Source of the DNA: Lysobacter sp.
GTDB taxonomy: Bacteria > Pseudomonadota > Gammaproteobacteria > Xanthomonadales > Xanthomonadaceae
DNA: 64,000 bases
Direction: 5' to 3'
NCBI GenBank assembly: GCA_019634715.1
Contig: JAHCAU010000003.1
Coordinates: forward strand, 186,001-250,000
Shown: one piece after another, positions 43,001-50,900 of the stretch
Layout of the letters: each line of letters begins with the position of its first letter
Numbering within the stretch: the stretch's first letter is position 1
Position numbers and translations under genes: made by a program
Notes under the pieces: generated by a model
Told to the model about the DNA's origin: nothing
Seen by the model: only the letters and a program-made list of their open reading frames with translations
Databases searched by the model: none

Positions 43001-44829
43001 CGGTACAGCAGGCGGCCCGTGGCGACGGCACCCGCATCGATCGCGTCCAGCGCGGTCGCGATGTCCGCCGATGCCGCAGCGCGCCCGGTGAGCACGACGC
43101 GGGCGCGGCCGGCCCGGGCCAGGATGTCGGCGGCGAACAGCCGGCCGAGGCCACCCAGTCCACCGGTGACGAGATACACGCCGCTGTCGCGGTAGAGGCC
43201 ATCGGCATCGCCGTGCACGGCGGGCGGCAGCGGACGCCAGCCGCGCACCTGGCGCGTGCCGTCGACATGGCGCACCAGCGCATCGGGCGGGACATCCGCG
43301 ATCGCACGTTCCTCGCGCAGGATGCGCGCGAGGGTTCCGGCATCGCAGCCGGTGTCGACCAGCAGGGTCTGCACGCGCAGCCTCGGCTGTTCGCGCGCGG
43401 CGGTGAGCAGCAGGCCGGACAGGCCCTGCATCGGCAGCGCCTGCGCGTGCCCGGCGATCATCAGCTGCAGCCAGATCGGCGCGTCTGCGGCATCGGCGAC
43501 CTCGCGCAGCATCGCCTGCACGACCGCCAGCGTCGCCCGTGCGGCATCGGTGTAGGCACGGTCGAGCGCGAGGTCCTGCGCATCGGGCAGCACGTGGAGG
43601 GCGGTGCCCGGCAGCGCGGTGCGCAGCGCATCGACCGTGGCCGATGGCAGGCCGCAGACGAGCAGGCAGGCCCGGGCATCGGTGTCGCCCATGCCCTGCC
43701 CCGTGGCCCGCGCGATCCATTCGGGTTCGGCCAGCATCAGGCCATCGCCTACGGTGTCGTCGCCCGCGATGTCGGCGACGTGCGCCACGTCGGGCGTGCC
43801 TGCGGCGGTGCCGGTCGTGGCGGCCAGCGCACGCGAGGCGAAACCGCGCAGGGCCACGCAGACGCGGCCTTCGGCATCGCACAGATCGATGTCCAGGCGG
43901 CTGATCTTCTCGCCCGGCGTGGAATCCGGCGCATGGCGCAGCCAGACCCAGGCTTCGCGCGGACACGGCGTGTCGATGCGCACCGAGGCCAGCGCGAAGG
44001 GCAGCGAGGGCCGGTCCGGCAGGCCGGCCTCCGGATCGAGCAGGCCGAACGCCGACTGCAGGGCGCCATCGAGCAGGCTCGGATGCAGCACGTAATCGCC
44101 GTGGTCGGCGACCTGCCCGGCAGGCAGCACCAGCCGCGCGAGCGCTTCATGCCCTCCACGCAGTACCTGCGCCACCGCGCGATGCCCCGGGCCGAAGCGC
44201 ATGCCCATGCGGCGATAGGCGTCGTAGACCGCATCGGCGTCCAGCGCGCCGCCCGCCATCCGTGCGCGCAGCGTCGCCAGGTCCAGCGTCGCTGCGGTGT
44301 CGCCCGCGTCGGCCATGCGCGCCAGCCCGCGGCAGTGCATGGTCTCTTCGGGCGTACCGTCGGCCTGCATGGCGACGGTGTAGACCTCGAAGGCCACGCG
44401 CGATGCGCCCTCGCCCGCCGGTTCGATCAGGTCGAGCGCGACGAAGACATCGCGTGGCGCTTCGACTGCGATGGGTTTGATCCAGACCACGTCGTCGAGG
44501 CGGATGGCCCCGGCGCCGGCCCACTCCGGGATCGCGTCGCGGACCGCGGCCCGCGCCATTTCCAGATAGGCGACGCCCGGGAGCACGCGCAGCGGCGCGT
44601 GGCCTTCGGGCGCCACCTGGTGGTCGTCGAGGAAGAACTCGCTGCCGTCGAAGGTCGAGCGATAGCACTGCTGGTGGATGTCGGACGCGTTCCGGTGCAG
44701 CAGCGGGTGCAGGCGCGCCCCGCCCGCCGCCGGGCCCAGCGAGAACTGGCGGATCAGGTTGAGTGCGTTGTCCTTCGAGAGCCTGCGGCTCCTGAGCTCG
44801 GATACGACGTATTCGACGAAATCGATCAT
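31039..44829 (-). CDS. Trans-AT polyketide synthase D: DH-KR-ACP, KS-DH-KR-ACP, KS-KR-ACP, KS-DH
   Basis: 4596 aa. Residues 1-35 are a helical docking segment (VEYVVSELRSRRLSKDNALN). Domains: DH (His70, Asp near 254); KR (GGLGGLG near 555, Tyr near 700); ACP (Ser near 860); KS (DTMCSSS near 1134); DH (His near 1611); KR (near 2035, Tyr near 2184); ACP (Ser near 2343); KS (Cys near 2607); KR (near 3267, Tyr near 3412); ACP (Ser near 3567); KS (DTACSSS near 3850); DH (DHRVAGTVLFP near 4328, Asp near 4495). All KS keep Cys-His-His, so all should elongate. No AT anywhere. The first DH-KR-ACP completes the module begun by the last KS of PKS C. Expected: two enoyl units, one beta-hydroxy unit, then a KS-DH with no ACP. 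The protein ends right after the DH, without docking helix or thioesterase. Confidence 0.93.
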   Translation of the reverse strand: MIDFVEYVVSELRSRRLSKDNALNLIRQFSLGPAAGGARLHPLLHRNASDIHQQCYRSTFDGSEFFLDDHQVAPEGHAPLRVLPGVAYLEMARAAVRDAIPEWAGAGAIRLDDVVWIKPIAVEAPRDVFVALDLIEPAGEGASRVAFEVYTVAMQADGTPEETMHCRGLARMADAGDTAATLDLATLRARMAGGALDADAVYDAYRRMGMRFGPGHRAVAQVLRGGHEALARLVLPAGQVADHGDYVLHPSLLDGALQSAFGLLDPEAGLPDRPSLPFALASVRIDTPCPREAWVWLRHAPDSTPGEKISRLDIDLCDAEGRVCVALRGFASRALAATTGTAAGTPDVAHVADIAGDDTVGDGLMLAEPEWIARATGQGMGDTDARACLLVCGLPSATVDALRTALPGTALHVLPDAQDLALDRAYTDAARATLAVVQAMLREVADAADAPIWLQLMIAGHAQALPMQGLSGLLLTAAREQPRLRVQTLLVDTGCDAGTLARILREERAIADVPPDALVRHVDGTRQVRGWRPLPPAVHGDADGLYRDSGVYLVTGGLGGLGRLFAADILARAGRARVVLTGRAAASADIATALDAIDAGAVATGRLLYRSLDPADAEATHALLAALCAEFGRIDGILHCAGMVDDGLLAQKSADGMARVLAPKVAGTVHLDAASAALDLDFLALFSSGASVLGNVGQGDYAAANGFLDAFAAHRNRLVAEGARRGHTLAVNWPLWAEGGMRMPASQLQAMRAATGMGAMSTANGLAAFQRSLAGGHTQTVAIEGDRARIRAVLFDAPQAPAPAPSSAVATVAVDTVHQADDDLVERTRDYLRRQLSSLFKLPYQKIDPRAPLERYGIDSVLAMDLTSQLEKSFGPLSKTLFFEHQTIDELTAYFVQAHAATLRGLFPATAAATTASAATAAATVQPAPAPLALPASTAGERRRGRRSLAAAAQATHSREPIAIVGLSGRYPESPDLAAFWRNLSEGRDCIVEIPGDRWDWREYYSEDRSAEGAHYSRWGGFIAGVDEFDPLFFNIPPVDAPMIDPQERLFLQHAWGALEDAGITRAGLQVAADPAQAGQVGVYVGVMYGEYQLLGAEASLLGRRIGLPVSYASVANRVSYLLNVHGPSMTLDTMCSSSLTAIHLACQDLRLGRTHAAIAGGVNVSLHPNKYLILSAGQYISTDGHCQSFGVGGDGYIPGEGVGAVVLKRLSDAERDGNHIHGLIRGSALNHGGKTNGYSVPNPRAQSAVIALALREAGVDPRHVSYIEAHGTGTKLGDPIEIAALAQAFRASTQDTGFCAIGSVKSNIGHCESAAGVAGLTKVLLQMRHGQLVPSLHSDTLNPHIDFPATPFEVVQTLRPWTRPMIDGTERPRIAGLSSFGAGGSNAHLVIEEYRAITPRTLPATGRMLLPLSARTPAQLRQRAADLLACLRDGGASIDFGALAWTLRHGREAMDVRLAVVADGVPALIDALAAHLDGASPPSVHTGRVDSDDEALALLAGDDDMAAAVDRWVARGKLEKLAELWVRGYALDWTRLKPDARPALVPLPTYPFERKAYRFDSGAIRRAGVVYAPVGVAVAAPHPLLHRNGSDLYGQRYVSVFDGSETFLSDHRIGDTASARRVLPGVVALEMARGAVDLALPADAPRTLVLRNVAWTQPVVVDAPVTLALELDAVDEATVEFALRSEPVADDAQTHCSGRIEAVAPIDVAPLDLDALRGRMSPGPSPDTLYATFAAMGLHYGPAFRGLVALHRGAGEVLAELAPPHADGDACALPPALLDSALQSALALADAGDASAPAVPFALESLAVHAPCAARMWVWLRESTLPGAELRKFDLDLCDAQGRVCVSIRGLSARRLRLPAAQSLLVARPAWTGALASQPPVVATQRLLLLAGLKAPADIRAQVQVLADIPGAHERYREATLAVLSMLQQLPPGEAASLQVAVADEGDTALLAGLSGLLDTARQERSRLLAQLVLVAPALAADGLAARLHEAEATGATRVRIDADGRLLRREWQDETLDGDAPAPCAFRDEGVYLITGGLGGVGRAFARELLQRTPGAIAVLSGRGADDAARRETLRALADACGVDVARLDYLQLDLGDGEAVGRGIAELVSRHGRLDGVLHAAGETRDALILRKSLGDADAVLAPKVRGTWHLDQATRGIALDWFVLCSSMSAAFGNPGQADYAAANGFMDAFAQHREALRVAGERSGRTRSLLWPLWREGGMHVDADTQRAMTAASGMVPLETASAMRAFHHALAGDDACTIVVEGDAARLRQALRGRDPAPKPAAVAVAPASPADTVGDGDARLLEHARRHLIAEFAGLMGMPEHEVDARAPLEQYGMDSVLAMKLTTQLERSFGTLSRTLFFEYQTIAALAAFLVATYPDRLRSLAGLDAALPTATAPTATTSERSIAFATNASSRTSRRGRAMRIPAAPSPAPAHDAPIAIIGIAGRYPQADDLDAFWGNLVEGRDCIGEVPGDRWHHAALFHPERNRPGTSYSKWGGFVDGVDRFDALFFGISPKEAELIDPQERLFLETAWETFEHAGYAREAVAGRRIGVYVGVMWGQYELYGVGAGAAGAPSSSFASIANRVSYTLDLHGPSLALDTMCSSSLTAIHLACEDLRRGHAEAALAGGVNLSLHPAKYLSLSQGNFASTDGRCRSFGAGGDGYVPGEGVGAVLLKPLDRAIADGDRIHGVIRASAINHGGKTNGYTVPNPVAQGELVAEALQRAGVPADSIGYIETHGTGTSLGDPIEITGLVRAWRAAGAGETDIPCAIGSVKSNIGHLESAAGIAALTKVLLQLRHGRYVPSLHADTLNPHIDFDATPFRVQRTLAEWPRPAMHPRRAGISSFGAGGANAHLVVEAYEDDLPAATRIEPQLFLLSARSREALVAYAARMLAALEAADDARFADIAYTSQVGRTALAERLAIQAADLPALRAQLRAWHDAAQDGRKTAGTGVFEGNARAAGAGALAAIDGEAGEAFLRATLDARALDALAKLWVAGVSVDWTRLHAGVPVRRMPLPTYPFVRERYWIAAPDPVALAVSPGETTGIAAPRPTATTVHARATWDAVASVSAMVAPDGPVLVIGTPAQTAAIADACGVDATCAGMGETDVADAMAQLATAGRMPAAIVVVLPGGDDIEVALAQGLYPLHAACTALLRLRPGASARIVAVAARGDDDSALVHAGLAGYLRSLAQENPRFAWKTLALASFDDGTIAASLAPELRERDWTSGEYRIVDGGRRRRRFEAFAPPKPERDAIRQRGVYLITGGLGGLGLLFATHLATRHAARLVLTGRSPLDARGEATLQALRDSGGDAVYVQADVADATRAQAAVDAARTRFGRIDGVIHAAGVHRDAFAIHKDRDAIAAVLAAKVQGTLHLDAATAQDSLDLFVGFSSVSGAFGNAGQCDYACANAFLDAFAARRAARVARGERHGRSLSIGWPYWLSGGMRLSDDEIRLAAERTGMRPLPDADGVAAWHALLADEVAHAVVVHGDAARIRAALDTPLAAQAARTAPAATPLPVAAAADGALQGRAEDYLKGLLSIEIKLPVERIDAQERFEAYGVDSMMVARINAALERDLGELPKTLFYEYTNIEELAAYLSRDAGAALQRLFAETAGAAEAAQVDAVAFPPAAPQRVVAASSAPPAALSIVAEAEAQPAPTAPTPADGRIAIIGLHVRLPQSPSLNAFWAHLRDGRDLIGPVPMDRWDAEAFHDADPARAADGRIYCRTGGFLDDVDAFDAAFFGIADADADAMDPQERLFLQSAWSAIEDAGYTRDGLRARHPRGRGVDAGVFVGVTTNTYSQLTPEAWRRGRAVNASAMPWSIANRVSYVFDFQGPSLPIDTACSSSLVAIQMACDSLRRGECAIAIAGGVNLYLHPAKYHSLCARGMLAEHGRCRSFGAGDDGFVPGEGVGTLVLKPLAQALADGDHVHGIVAGGAQAHSGRANGYSAPNPVSQAAVISAALADAGIDADAIGYVEGHGTGTQLGDGLELVSLANAFAGRSADAGPCALGSVKANVGHGESVAGIAGVARVLLQLRHRMLAPTLHSEPANPDIDFDATPFRLQQALAPWPAPRDGAPRRAIVNSFGAGGVNACLVLEEAPVAATTASARGPQLFVLSARDGERLHERVDALREALQAWLRDPARAPAADAVAWTLQDGREAMEERLAVVADGLDGLLRELDAWRDGHASQRLVPGRVEPHQRRKANRADIVDALRADWRAGRLDALALQWVQGQDIPWQVLRGDAARPVRVPLPPYPFARTRHWITDAPPPGPPAIIDDSHGRQAVAPLPPALHPLIVRNASTLREIRFESQLDASDWYARDHRVAGTVLFPGAAYIEIAAAAAAIAGEAPVTRVEDVVWAQPLALQGAQPVQTRLVASGEGAEFAIRSFDADMQPQLHAEGRVRYGRGRAAHAAPQVRDIDALLREAPRVRTGEACYAALAAFGFDYGPSFRSIRELHVGDGLAIARLGLDPALRAAFDQYLLHPALIDGALQTVSGMALDAEAGGEGERRPYLPFALEAIERFRPLLPECWAVARRAAAGPAGSGLLRFDLELLSLRGERLVALDGFYVRALPPGASRKPGVPVEAAG

Positions 44830-44923
44830 GGTGTTCCTTGTCTTCCTTCTGCACTGGCCCGGGAACCTGCGTTCCCGGGCCGGCGATCCTTGCGTGTCCG
44901 TGTTGCGTCCAACCTGTGCCGCC

Positions 44924-47900
44924 TCAGACCAGCTTCTTCAACAGCCGCGCGCCCTGCTGCGCGTCGAGCGCGGAGGTTTCGATGCGTCCGAGGATGTCCT
45001 CGATCAGACCGAAGTCGCGCCGGCCCGCCGCCGTCGATGCGGGCGGCACGGCGGCCGCCTGCACGGACGAACCCGACGCCAGCGATGCATCTTCGCCTGC
45101 GAATGTGTCCAGCCAGTACTCGTCGCGGGCGAAGGGGTAACCGGGCAGCGCCACGCGGCGCGGCAGGCCTGCCGGATACAGTTGCCGCCAGTCGACCTCG
45201 ACGCCACCGACCCACAGTCGCGCCAGTTCGGGCAAACGCTGCCCGCGCAGCGCGTCGGCCAGCGCGTCGGCCACGGCTTCCGCCGATGCCGCATCGCGGC
45301 GCCGCTGCACCTGGCCGCGATGGTGCGGACCCGCCGGCGGCCTGCCCTCGGCGAGCGCATCGAGCTGCGCGACCAGTTCGGCGCGGTCGCCGACCAGCAG
45401 CGCGACGCGCTCTTCCATCGCTTCGCGTCCGATCTGCAGCGTGCAGGCCACCTCGTCCAGCGCGAGCGCGTCGCCGGCCGCGCGCAGGGCATCGCGCAGG
45501 TCGGCCGCCTTCTGCCGCAGCTGTTCCTCGCTGCGCGCCGACAGCGGCACCAGCACCCGGCCGCCCGGCGGCATCGCCGATCCGTGCATCGCTGCGGGGG
45601 CCGGCAGGTATTCCTGCAGCAGGACGTGGGCATTCGCGCCGCCGGCACCGAACGAGGACACCCCGGCGATGCGCGGCAGGACGCGGCCGTCGATCGTCGG
45701 CCGCTCCCAGGGCACCAGGTGCCGGTTGACCTCGAAGGCGGTGCGCTCGAAGCGGATGTGCGGGTTGATCCGCGCGCAGTGCAGGCTCGGCACGATCTGG
45801 CCGTGGCGCAGCTGCAGCAGGGCCTTGGTAAGGCCGGCGATGCCCGCGGCGGCTTCGAGGTGGCCGATGTTCGACTTCGCCGAGCCGATCCGGCAGAAGC
45901 CGGTGTCGGCGGTGTCGCGCGAGAACGCCTGCTGCAGCCCGGCGATCTCGATCGGATCGCCCAGTTCGGTGCCGGTGCCGTGCGCTTCGATGTAACCGAT
46001 CGCCCGCGCGCTGATCCCGGCCTTGTCGATCGCGCGGCGCACCAGCTCGGCCTGCGCGGTCGGGTTGGGCACGGTGAAACCGTTGGTCCTGCCGCCGTGG
46101 TTGACGTGGCTGGCGAGGATCACGCCATGGATGAGGTCGCCATCGGCCTCGGCCCGCGCCAGCGGCTTGAGGATCGCCACGCCCACGCCCTCGCCCGGCA
46201 CGAAGCCGTTCGCGCCTTCGCCGAAGCTCTTGCAGACGCCGTCGCGCGAGAGCATGTGCTGCGACGACATGTCGACGTAGCTGGTGGGATGCAGGTAGAG
46301 GTTGACGCCGCCGGCGATGGCCACGTCGCAGTCGCCGTTGTGGATGTGTTCGCAGGCCTCGTGGATGGCGGTGAGCGAGGACGAGCACATGGTGTCGACC
46401 GGCAGGCTGGGTCCCTGGATGTCGAGCAGGTAGGACAGGCGGTTGGCCACCGAGGCGAAGGACGTGCGCGGCCAGAACTTCTCGTCGGCGCCGACCGTGC
46501 CGCGGTAGAGGTTGTAGCCGGCGCGGGTGATGCCGGCGAACACGCCGACCCGGCGCTGGAAGTCCTCGCGCAGGGTGCGCCGGGTGTAGCCGGCGTTCTC
46601 CAGCGCGAGCCAGGCGGTCTGGATGAACAGGCGCTCCTGCGGATCCATGTTCATCGCTTCGCGCGGCGGGATGCCGAAGAACAGCGCGTCGAACTCGGCG
46701 AAGCGTTCCAGGAAGCCGCCGCGCTTGCAGTAGCTCATGCCGCGTTCGACCGCGCGATGCTCGTCCTCGTCGAAGAAGCCCTCCAGCGCCCAGCGCCGCG
46801 ACGGGATGTCGCCGATGCCGTCGTAGCCGCGCTTGAGGGCCTCCCAGAAGGCATCGAGGTCGTCGGCGCCGGGATACATGCCGCTGATGCCGACGATGGC
46901 GATCGGCTGGCGAACGAGGGGGCCGCGATCGCCCTGCGGCGCGGTGCTGCGCGCGGCCGCACCGCGACCGCGCATGCGCAGCGCAATGCGCGTGCCCTGC
47001 CCCTGCGCCGCATCCGTTGCCGGCGTCGATGCAGGCATGGGCGCGGCGGCGGGCGCGGTGCCGGCCGCCGTGTCGGCCGTCGTGTCGACCGCGAGGATCG
47101 TTTCGAGGCGGTCACGGTGCGCGTCGAGCAGGTGGTCGGCCAGCGCGTCCACGGTGCGGTGTTCGAACAGCAGGGTGCTGCCGACGTCGCCGAACTGCCG
47201 GTGCAGTTCCTGGTTGACCAGGCCGACGATGATCGAATCGATGCCGTAGTGCTCCAGCGGTTCGGCGGCGTCGATCTCGTGGACTTCGAGCTTGAGCGCG
47301 CGGCCGAGCATGCGCTTGCAGAAGTCCACCGTGCGCTCGCGCAGGCTCGCTTGCGTCACCGGTGCGACGGACGCACGGACCGATGCGCGCGGGGCCTGCA
47401 CGGCCGGCGTCGGGGCGGGCGCCGGAACCGGAGCGGGCGGTGCGACCTGCCGTGGCGCCAGCATCGCCTCCAGTCGCGTGCGCTGCGTGGCGAGCAGGTG
47501 ATCGGCGAGCGCATCGACGGTCTGGTGTTCGAACAGCAGGGTGCTGCCGATGTCGCCGAACTGCCGGTGCAGCTCCTGGTTGACCAGGCCGACGATGATC
47601 GAGTCGATGCCGTAGCGTTCCAGCGGTTCGCCGGCATCGATCTCGTGCTCGGCCAGCTTCAGGGCGCGGCCGATGACCTGCTTGCAGAAACGCACCGTCT
47701 CGTCGCGCAGCGATGCATGGCTGCGGGCGATCGGTGCGGCCTGCGCCGCCGCGGATACGATCGGCGCGACCGGAGCGGCCACGGACGGCACCGGTCGTGC
47801 CGGCGCGACGGGACGCGGCGCCGGGAGGGCGCGGGGCGGCGGCGAGGCAAGGCGCGCGGCGGGCGCCACGGCGGCCCGGCGCTGGCGGACCACGCCATCG

Positions 47901-50900
47901 GCGAACGCGGCGACGATCTGCTGCCCGGCGAAGTGCGCGTCCCGGCACGGGAACAGCACCACGTGGAAACCCTCGGTCGACAGCACTTCCTGCCAGCGCT
48001 CGGGATACAGGCCCGGCGAGCCCGGGATGCGCACCTCCTCGTCCTCGTTGAGCCACCAGCCATCGAGCAGACCGAAGGTCACGTGGCCGCTGATCGAGTG
48101 GTCGCTGACCTCGTTCATCAGCAGCAGGCCATCGCGACGCAGCAACGCCTTGGCGTTGCGGATCGTGTTGCGGATGTTGCGCGTCGCATGGATCACGTTC
48201 GCCGCGATCACCACGTCGTAGCTGCCCGGGTCGATGCCCTGCGTCGACAGCGGCTTCTCCACGTCGAACAGCCGCGTCCGCAGGTAGGGCGCGCCGGGCG
48301 CGTAATGCGTCTCGGCGTGGAACAGGAAGGCCTTCGACAGGTCGGTGTAGCAGTACTCGTCGATCCGGTCCGCGTACGGGCCGAGCTTGGCGAGGATGCC
48401 GACCGTCGTCGCGCCGGTGCCGGCGCCGATCTCGAGCATGCGCAGCCGCGTGCCCGGCGCACGCTCCAGCTGGGCACGCACTGCGGCGACGAGGGTTTCG
48501 CTCAGGCTTTCGTTGTAGGCCAGCGACAGCGCGTCGGTCTTGTACACCCGCTCCACGAACGCCAGCGACGCACCGGGGAAGATCACGTCGGTCGGCTTGC
48601 GGCGACCGGCCAGGATGTCCGGCAAGGCGCGCATGCAGGCATCGACCAGCGCGCACAGCGCCGCGCGGCCCGCATCCTGCGACCAGCCCGCCATCGCCGC
48701 GTCCCAGGCCTGCCACAGCGTTTCGAGCGGCGTGCCATCGTCGGCACCGGCCGCGGCGACGATCGCCAGGCTTTCGCTGCGCCAGCGCCGGAACGCCGGC
48801 GCCACATCGGCGGTCGTCCCCAGGATCCCGGCCAGCAGCCGGCACAACAGGGGTTCCATCTCCGCGCCCGCCTTGGCCGAGAACGGCGCGAAGGCTTCGC
48901 TGAAGTCCAGCGCGCGCAGCACGTCCAGCGGCGCGGCCACGTCGCCGCGACCGTGTGACAGGAGGCAGTCGTCGCCGTCGTCGGCGTTGGCCCGGCCCAG
49001 GTGCCGCGTGATCGACAGCTGCACGAAATCGCCGGCCAGCAGGGTGTCGAGGGCCTGCATCGCTTCGTCCGCATCGAGCGGGCGATAGCCGCTCTCGTGG
49101 AAGTAGTGCTTCATCGCGTCGGAGATGGCGTCGCCCGCGCCGACGGTCCAGTAGCCCCAGTTGACCACCTTGACCGGGCACGACCAGCGCTGCGCCAGGC
49201 ACTGCGCGTACGCATCCTTGAAGCTGCAGCCGGCGGAGTAGCCGCTCATGCCCGCGCCGCGCACGAACGAGGCGTTGGACGAGAAGAACAGCGCGAAATC
49301 CAGCGGCTCGCCATCGAAGGCCTGGGCGAGACGCACGCTGAGGTCGATCTTCGGCGCGAGCACGGCACGGAAGTCGGCTTCGGCGATGGTCTTGAGGCTC
49401 TGGTCGAAGGCGCCGACCGCCGAATGCACCACGCCGTGCACCGCCGGGAAGCGGCTGCGGATCTCGGCGCAGGCGGCCTGCAACTGCAGCGGATCGGTGG
49501 CGTCGGCCTGCAGGTACAGCGGTGCCGGGCCGACCGCCGCGATCGCGTCGATCTTCGCGCGCAGGGCCTCGTCCAGCGGGCGCCGGCCGAGCCACACCAC
49601 CCGGGCGCGATGGCGCGCGGCCACGTGGCGGGTCCACAGTTCGCCGATGCCGCCGGCGCCGCCCACGACCACGTACACGCCACCGTCGCGATACGGCGAA
49701 GGCGACTCGGCAGCGGGGGTCTCGACTTCGATCAGCCGCTGGCGATACCAGCCGGCGCCGCGCAGCGCATGACAGTTGTTGCGCGGCAGCAGCGGCAGCC
49801 GGTCGAGGCCGTCGAGCGCGGCGGTTTCCGCGGCGGGCGCATCGATCAGGCGGATGGCCCAGGACGGATAGACCGCGGCCAGGCTGCCCGAGAAGCCCTG
49901 CAGGCCGGCGTGGGTCGGGTCGACCGCGTCGGTGCGATGGGTCGGAATGCTGCCGGGCGCGATCATGTCCCAGCGCAGCGCGCGGGTCTCGTGGCCGAGC
50001 GCGACCAGCGCACGTGCGATCCGCAGCGCCTGCAGGATGCCGAGCGACTGGTCCGCGATCACGCCATCGTCGACGAGCCTGTCGCCGACCTGCCTGCCGT
50101 CGATCGCGTCTTCGTTTGCGGCCGGGCTGGACGTACGCGCGAGCCACAGCAGGCGATCGATGTCGCCCTCGCCCAGGCGCTCGGCGATCGTGGCCACGTC
50201 TTCGCTGCCGTCGAGCGTCGCGAAGCGCAGCTGCGCCTCGCCGTAATGCGCGCGCAGGCGTTCGCACTGGGCCGGATCGAAGTTGACCGCGACCACGCGC
50301 TTGCCGGCGCTGCGATCGGCTTCGACCGGCAAGGCGCCGATGCTGTCCCAGACCGGCGCGGTGAAATGCACCCGGGCTTCGTCGGCCGCATCGGCCTCAT
50401 CGAGCGGCGCTGCGTCGGCGGACGCCGCCATCCGCAGCCCCTGCAGCCGGGCGCGCACCAGGCCCGTGTCGTCGAGCAGGTCGATGTCGACCGAGCCGGC
50501 ATCGGCACCGTGGCGGATCCAGGCCTGCAGGCCGTGGGCGTCGCGATGCCCATCGGCTGCGGTCTCGACCGTGGCCTGCAGCAGCGTGCACGGCACCGCG
50601 GTTCCCGCGTGGCCCATCAGGCGCGCGGCCACGTCCAGCGCGGCCTGCGCCTGCGCGGGATGCAAGCCCCAGGCCGCCGCATCGGCGGGTGCGGCGAGGC
50701 CCGCCAGGACTTCCTGCGTGCCGCGGCGCAGCGAGGGCGGATCGCCCGCCTGCGTCGGGATCCGCGCACGCAGTGCGTCCAGATCCAGACGCTGCGGCTG
50801 CGGCAACTGCGCGACGGCCATGCCGTGGACGTGCGGCGCATCGCTGCGGTCGCTGCGGATCTCGAAGCCGATCTCGAAGCCGATCCCGACATCGGTGCCG

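Noticed and set aside
35794..45729. A 3311-codon open frame on the + strand
   Set aside because: Antisense to PKS D. The minus strand encodes continuous PKS domains with all catalytic motifs, while the + frame has no recognisable domain; such long shadows are expected in DNA of this GC content.
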